The notes below the pieces were generated by a model. It did no database searches, was not told the origin of the DNA, and saw only the letters and a program-made list of their open reading frames with translations. Below are positions 40,271 through 41,261 of a stretch of 41,261 nt of DNA, one piece after another. The stretch lies in NCBI GenBank assembly GCA_024642265.1, contig JAHEBL010000010.1, positions 1-41,261 of the forward strand, in the 5' to 3' direction. Position numbers and translations under genes: made by a program. Each line of letters opens with the position of its first letter. Position 1 is the first letter of the stretch. This DNA is from Haliea sp. GTDB taxonomy: Bacteria; Pseudomonadota; Gammaproteobacteria; Pseudomonadales; Halieaceae.

Positions 40271-41261
40271 ATGTACGACCTGGTGATCCGCAATGCCACG
40301 ATAATCGACGGCACCGGCAGGCCGGCTTTCAAGGGCAGTCTGGCGGTGGAGCGGGGCAGGATAGCTGCCGTGGGCGATGTCCAGGGCACGGGAAAGAAGG
40401 AAATAGATGCCCAGGGCAAGCTCCTCACCCCGGGTTGGGTGGACGTGCACTCGCACATGGACGGGCAGGCCACCTGGGATCCACTGTGCAGCCCGGCGGC
40501 CAACCATGGCATCACTACCCTGGTCATGGGCAACTGCGGTATCGGTTTCGCACCCTGCGAGCCCAGCGATGAGGCGCATGACCGGCTGATCGCGGTGGTC
40601 GAGGACGTGGAGGATATTCCGGGCGCCGCACTGCACGAGGGTGTCCAGTGGGGATGGGAAAGTTTCCCCGAGTACCTGGACGCCGTCGAGCAGTTTCCCC
40701 GCGCGATCGACGTGGGCGCCCAGGTGCCCCATTGCGCAGTGCGCACCTATGTCATGGGGGAGCGCGGTACCAACAACGAGCAGGCCAGCGCCGAGGACGT
40801 GACGCGCATGGCCGCCATCGTCAGGGAGGGCCTGGAAGCCGGTGCACTGGGGTTCACCACCTCCCGTACCGAGCTGCATACCACCCGTACCGGCAGCGCC
40901 ATGCCCGGCACCTATGCGGATGAGGCGGAGTTGCTGGGTATCGGCCGGGTGATTGGCGAACTGGGCGGCCGGGGCATCTACGGCCTGGTGTCGGATTTCA
41001 AGGACTGGGAAAAGGAAATGGACTGGATGAAGCGCCTGTCCATGGAGAACCAGTGCCAGATCAATTTCGTGCTGTTCTTCCGTGAGGAAGGGGACTGGGA
41101 CCGGGTGCTCAAGCAGCTGGACTATGTGCGCAAGGCCAACGCGGAGGGCGCCCGGCTGGTGCCCCATGTGGGCGCCCGCCCGGTCAATATCCTGCTCAGC
41201 TGGGACGGCACCGTCAATCCCTTCAGCTTTCATACACACTACGCGCCGCTGTCGATCATGT
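40271..41261 (+). CDS. Amidohydrolase (N-acyl-D-amino-acid deacylase-like), 5' part
   Basis: The first 330 codons of an amidohydrolase-3 family enzyme; the gene runs off the window end. Members remove acyl groups from N-acyl-D-amino acids or act on related amides. The N-terminal beta-sandwich (MYDLVIRNATIIDGTG) leads into the barrel, where VDVHSHMD (58-63 includes the HxH metal motif at 60-62) and GNCG (87-90) with the metal-ligand Cys89 are seen. His and Lys/Asp residues further on lie beyond the window or cannot be fixed. AGAGG lies eight bases before the ATG. Total length for the family is typically 480-580 residues, so roughly 60% is present. Confidence 0.88.
   Translation, partial: MYDLVIRNATIIDGTGRPAFKGSLAVERGRIAAVGDVQGTGKKEIDAQGKLLTPGWVDVHSHMDGQATWDPLCSPAANHGITTLVMGNCGIGFAPCEPSDEAHDRLIAVVEDVEDIPGAALHEGVQWGWESFPEYLDAVEQFPRAIDVGAQVPHCAVRTYVMGERGTNNEQASAEDVTRMAAIVREGLEAGALGFTTSRTELHTTRTGSAMPGTYADEAELLGIGRVIGELGGRGIYGLVSDFKDWEKEMDWMKRLSMENQCQINFVLFFREEGDWDRVLKQLDYVRKANAEGARLVPHVGARPVNILLSWDGTVNPFSFHTHYAPLSIM

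Overview
The window (about 41 kb, GC-rich by eye) is ordinary chromosome from a Gram-negative bacterium. It carries about 40 protein genes, no rRNA or tRNA that I can see, and no insertion sequence, prophage or CRISPR array. RlmJ, PpnN, YqhA, NhaD, SlyD, AzlCD and a PhaF-like phasin point to a gammaproteobacterium. A wax-ester synthase, an N-acyl-D-amino-acid deacylase-like amidohydrolase and a saccharopine-dehydrogenase-like oxidoreductase would fit a marine lineage such as Halieaceae (OM60/NOR5). The family-level placement is an inference from gene content, not a measurement.

The central feature is a five-gene minus-strand operon (8964 to 2012) with gaps of only 8-21 bp: methylsuccinyl-CoA dehydrogenase (mcd), mesaconyl-CoA hydratase (mch), ethylmalonyl-CoA mutase (ecm/meaA), a MeaB GTPase and a malyl-CoA/beta-methylmalyl-CoA lyase (mcl). 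Together they are the lower half of the ethylmalonyl-CoA (EMC) pathway, which assimilates acetyl-CoA without isocitrate lyase. A second, shorter CitE-like protein (10112-10984), resembling the malyl-CoA thioesterase Mcl2, lies just upstream beyond an outer-membrane protein gene and could complete malate formation. Crotonyl-CoA carboxylase/reductase and the epimerase are not in the window. The operon's lyase looks like the Chloroflexus 3-hydroxypropionate-cycle type rather than the Rhodobacter Mcl1 type, so the operon may be a mosaic.

Region by region: 316-2010 encodes a membrane-anchored COG5616/TPR protein that converges on the EMC operon. 9-13 kb holds an outer-membrane barrel, the Mcl2-like gene, a wax-ester synthase/DGAT and rlmJ. 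13.4-17 kb holds a small Cys-rich protein, an unrecognised membrane-anchored protein with a cupin, a PhaF-like phasin and a DUF2934-Hsp20 protein. 17.4-19.9 kb holds an SDR and a VOC-VOC-SRPBCC fusion. 19.9-27.5 kb holds ppnN, a DUF885 peptidase, small membrane or exported proteins, yqhA, an aspartoacylase-like protein and nhaD. 28-31.3 kb holds an M28 peptidase with a GtrA/GT2 pair. 31.5-36.2 kb holds SlyD, a PQQ quinohaemoprotein dehydrogenase, an SDR and azlCD. 36.4-41.3 kb holds a MenA-like prenyltransferase overlapping a sugar-phosphate transferase, a DUF1993 protein, a saccharopine-dehydrogenase-like oxidoreductase and the 5' part of an amidohydrolase cut by the window end.

Functionally, the EMC operon, phasin and wax-ester synthase suggest a cell that routes acetyl-CoA and C4 acyl-CoAs between storage polymers or lipids and biomass. 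Regulatory signals I can support are a good sigma70-like promoter for the EMC operon, an FNR/ANR-like box between the outer-membrane protein and the mcl2-like gene, a palindrome over the predicted azlCD promoter, and alternative hairpins between an SDR gene and the quinohaemoprotein gene. Several genes appear to start with TTG or GTG, judged by ribosome-binding sites and family length.
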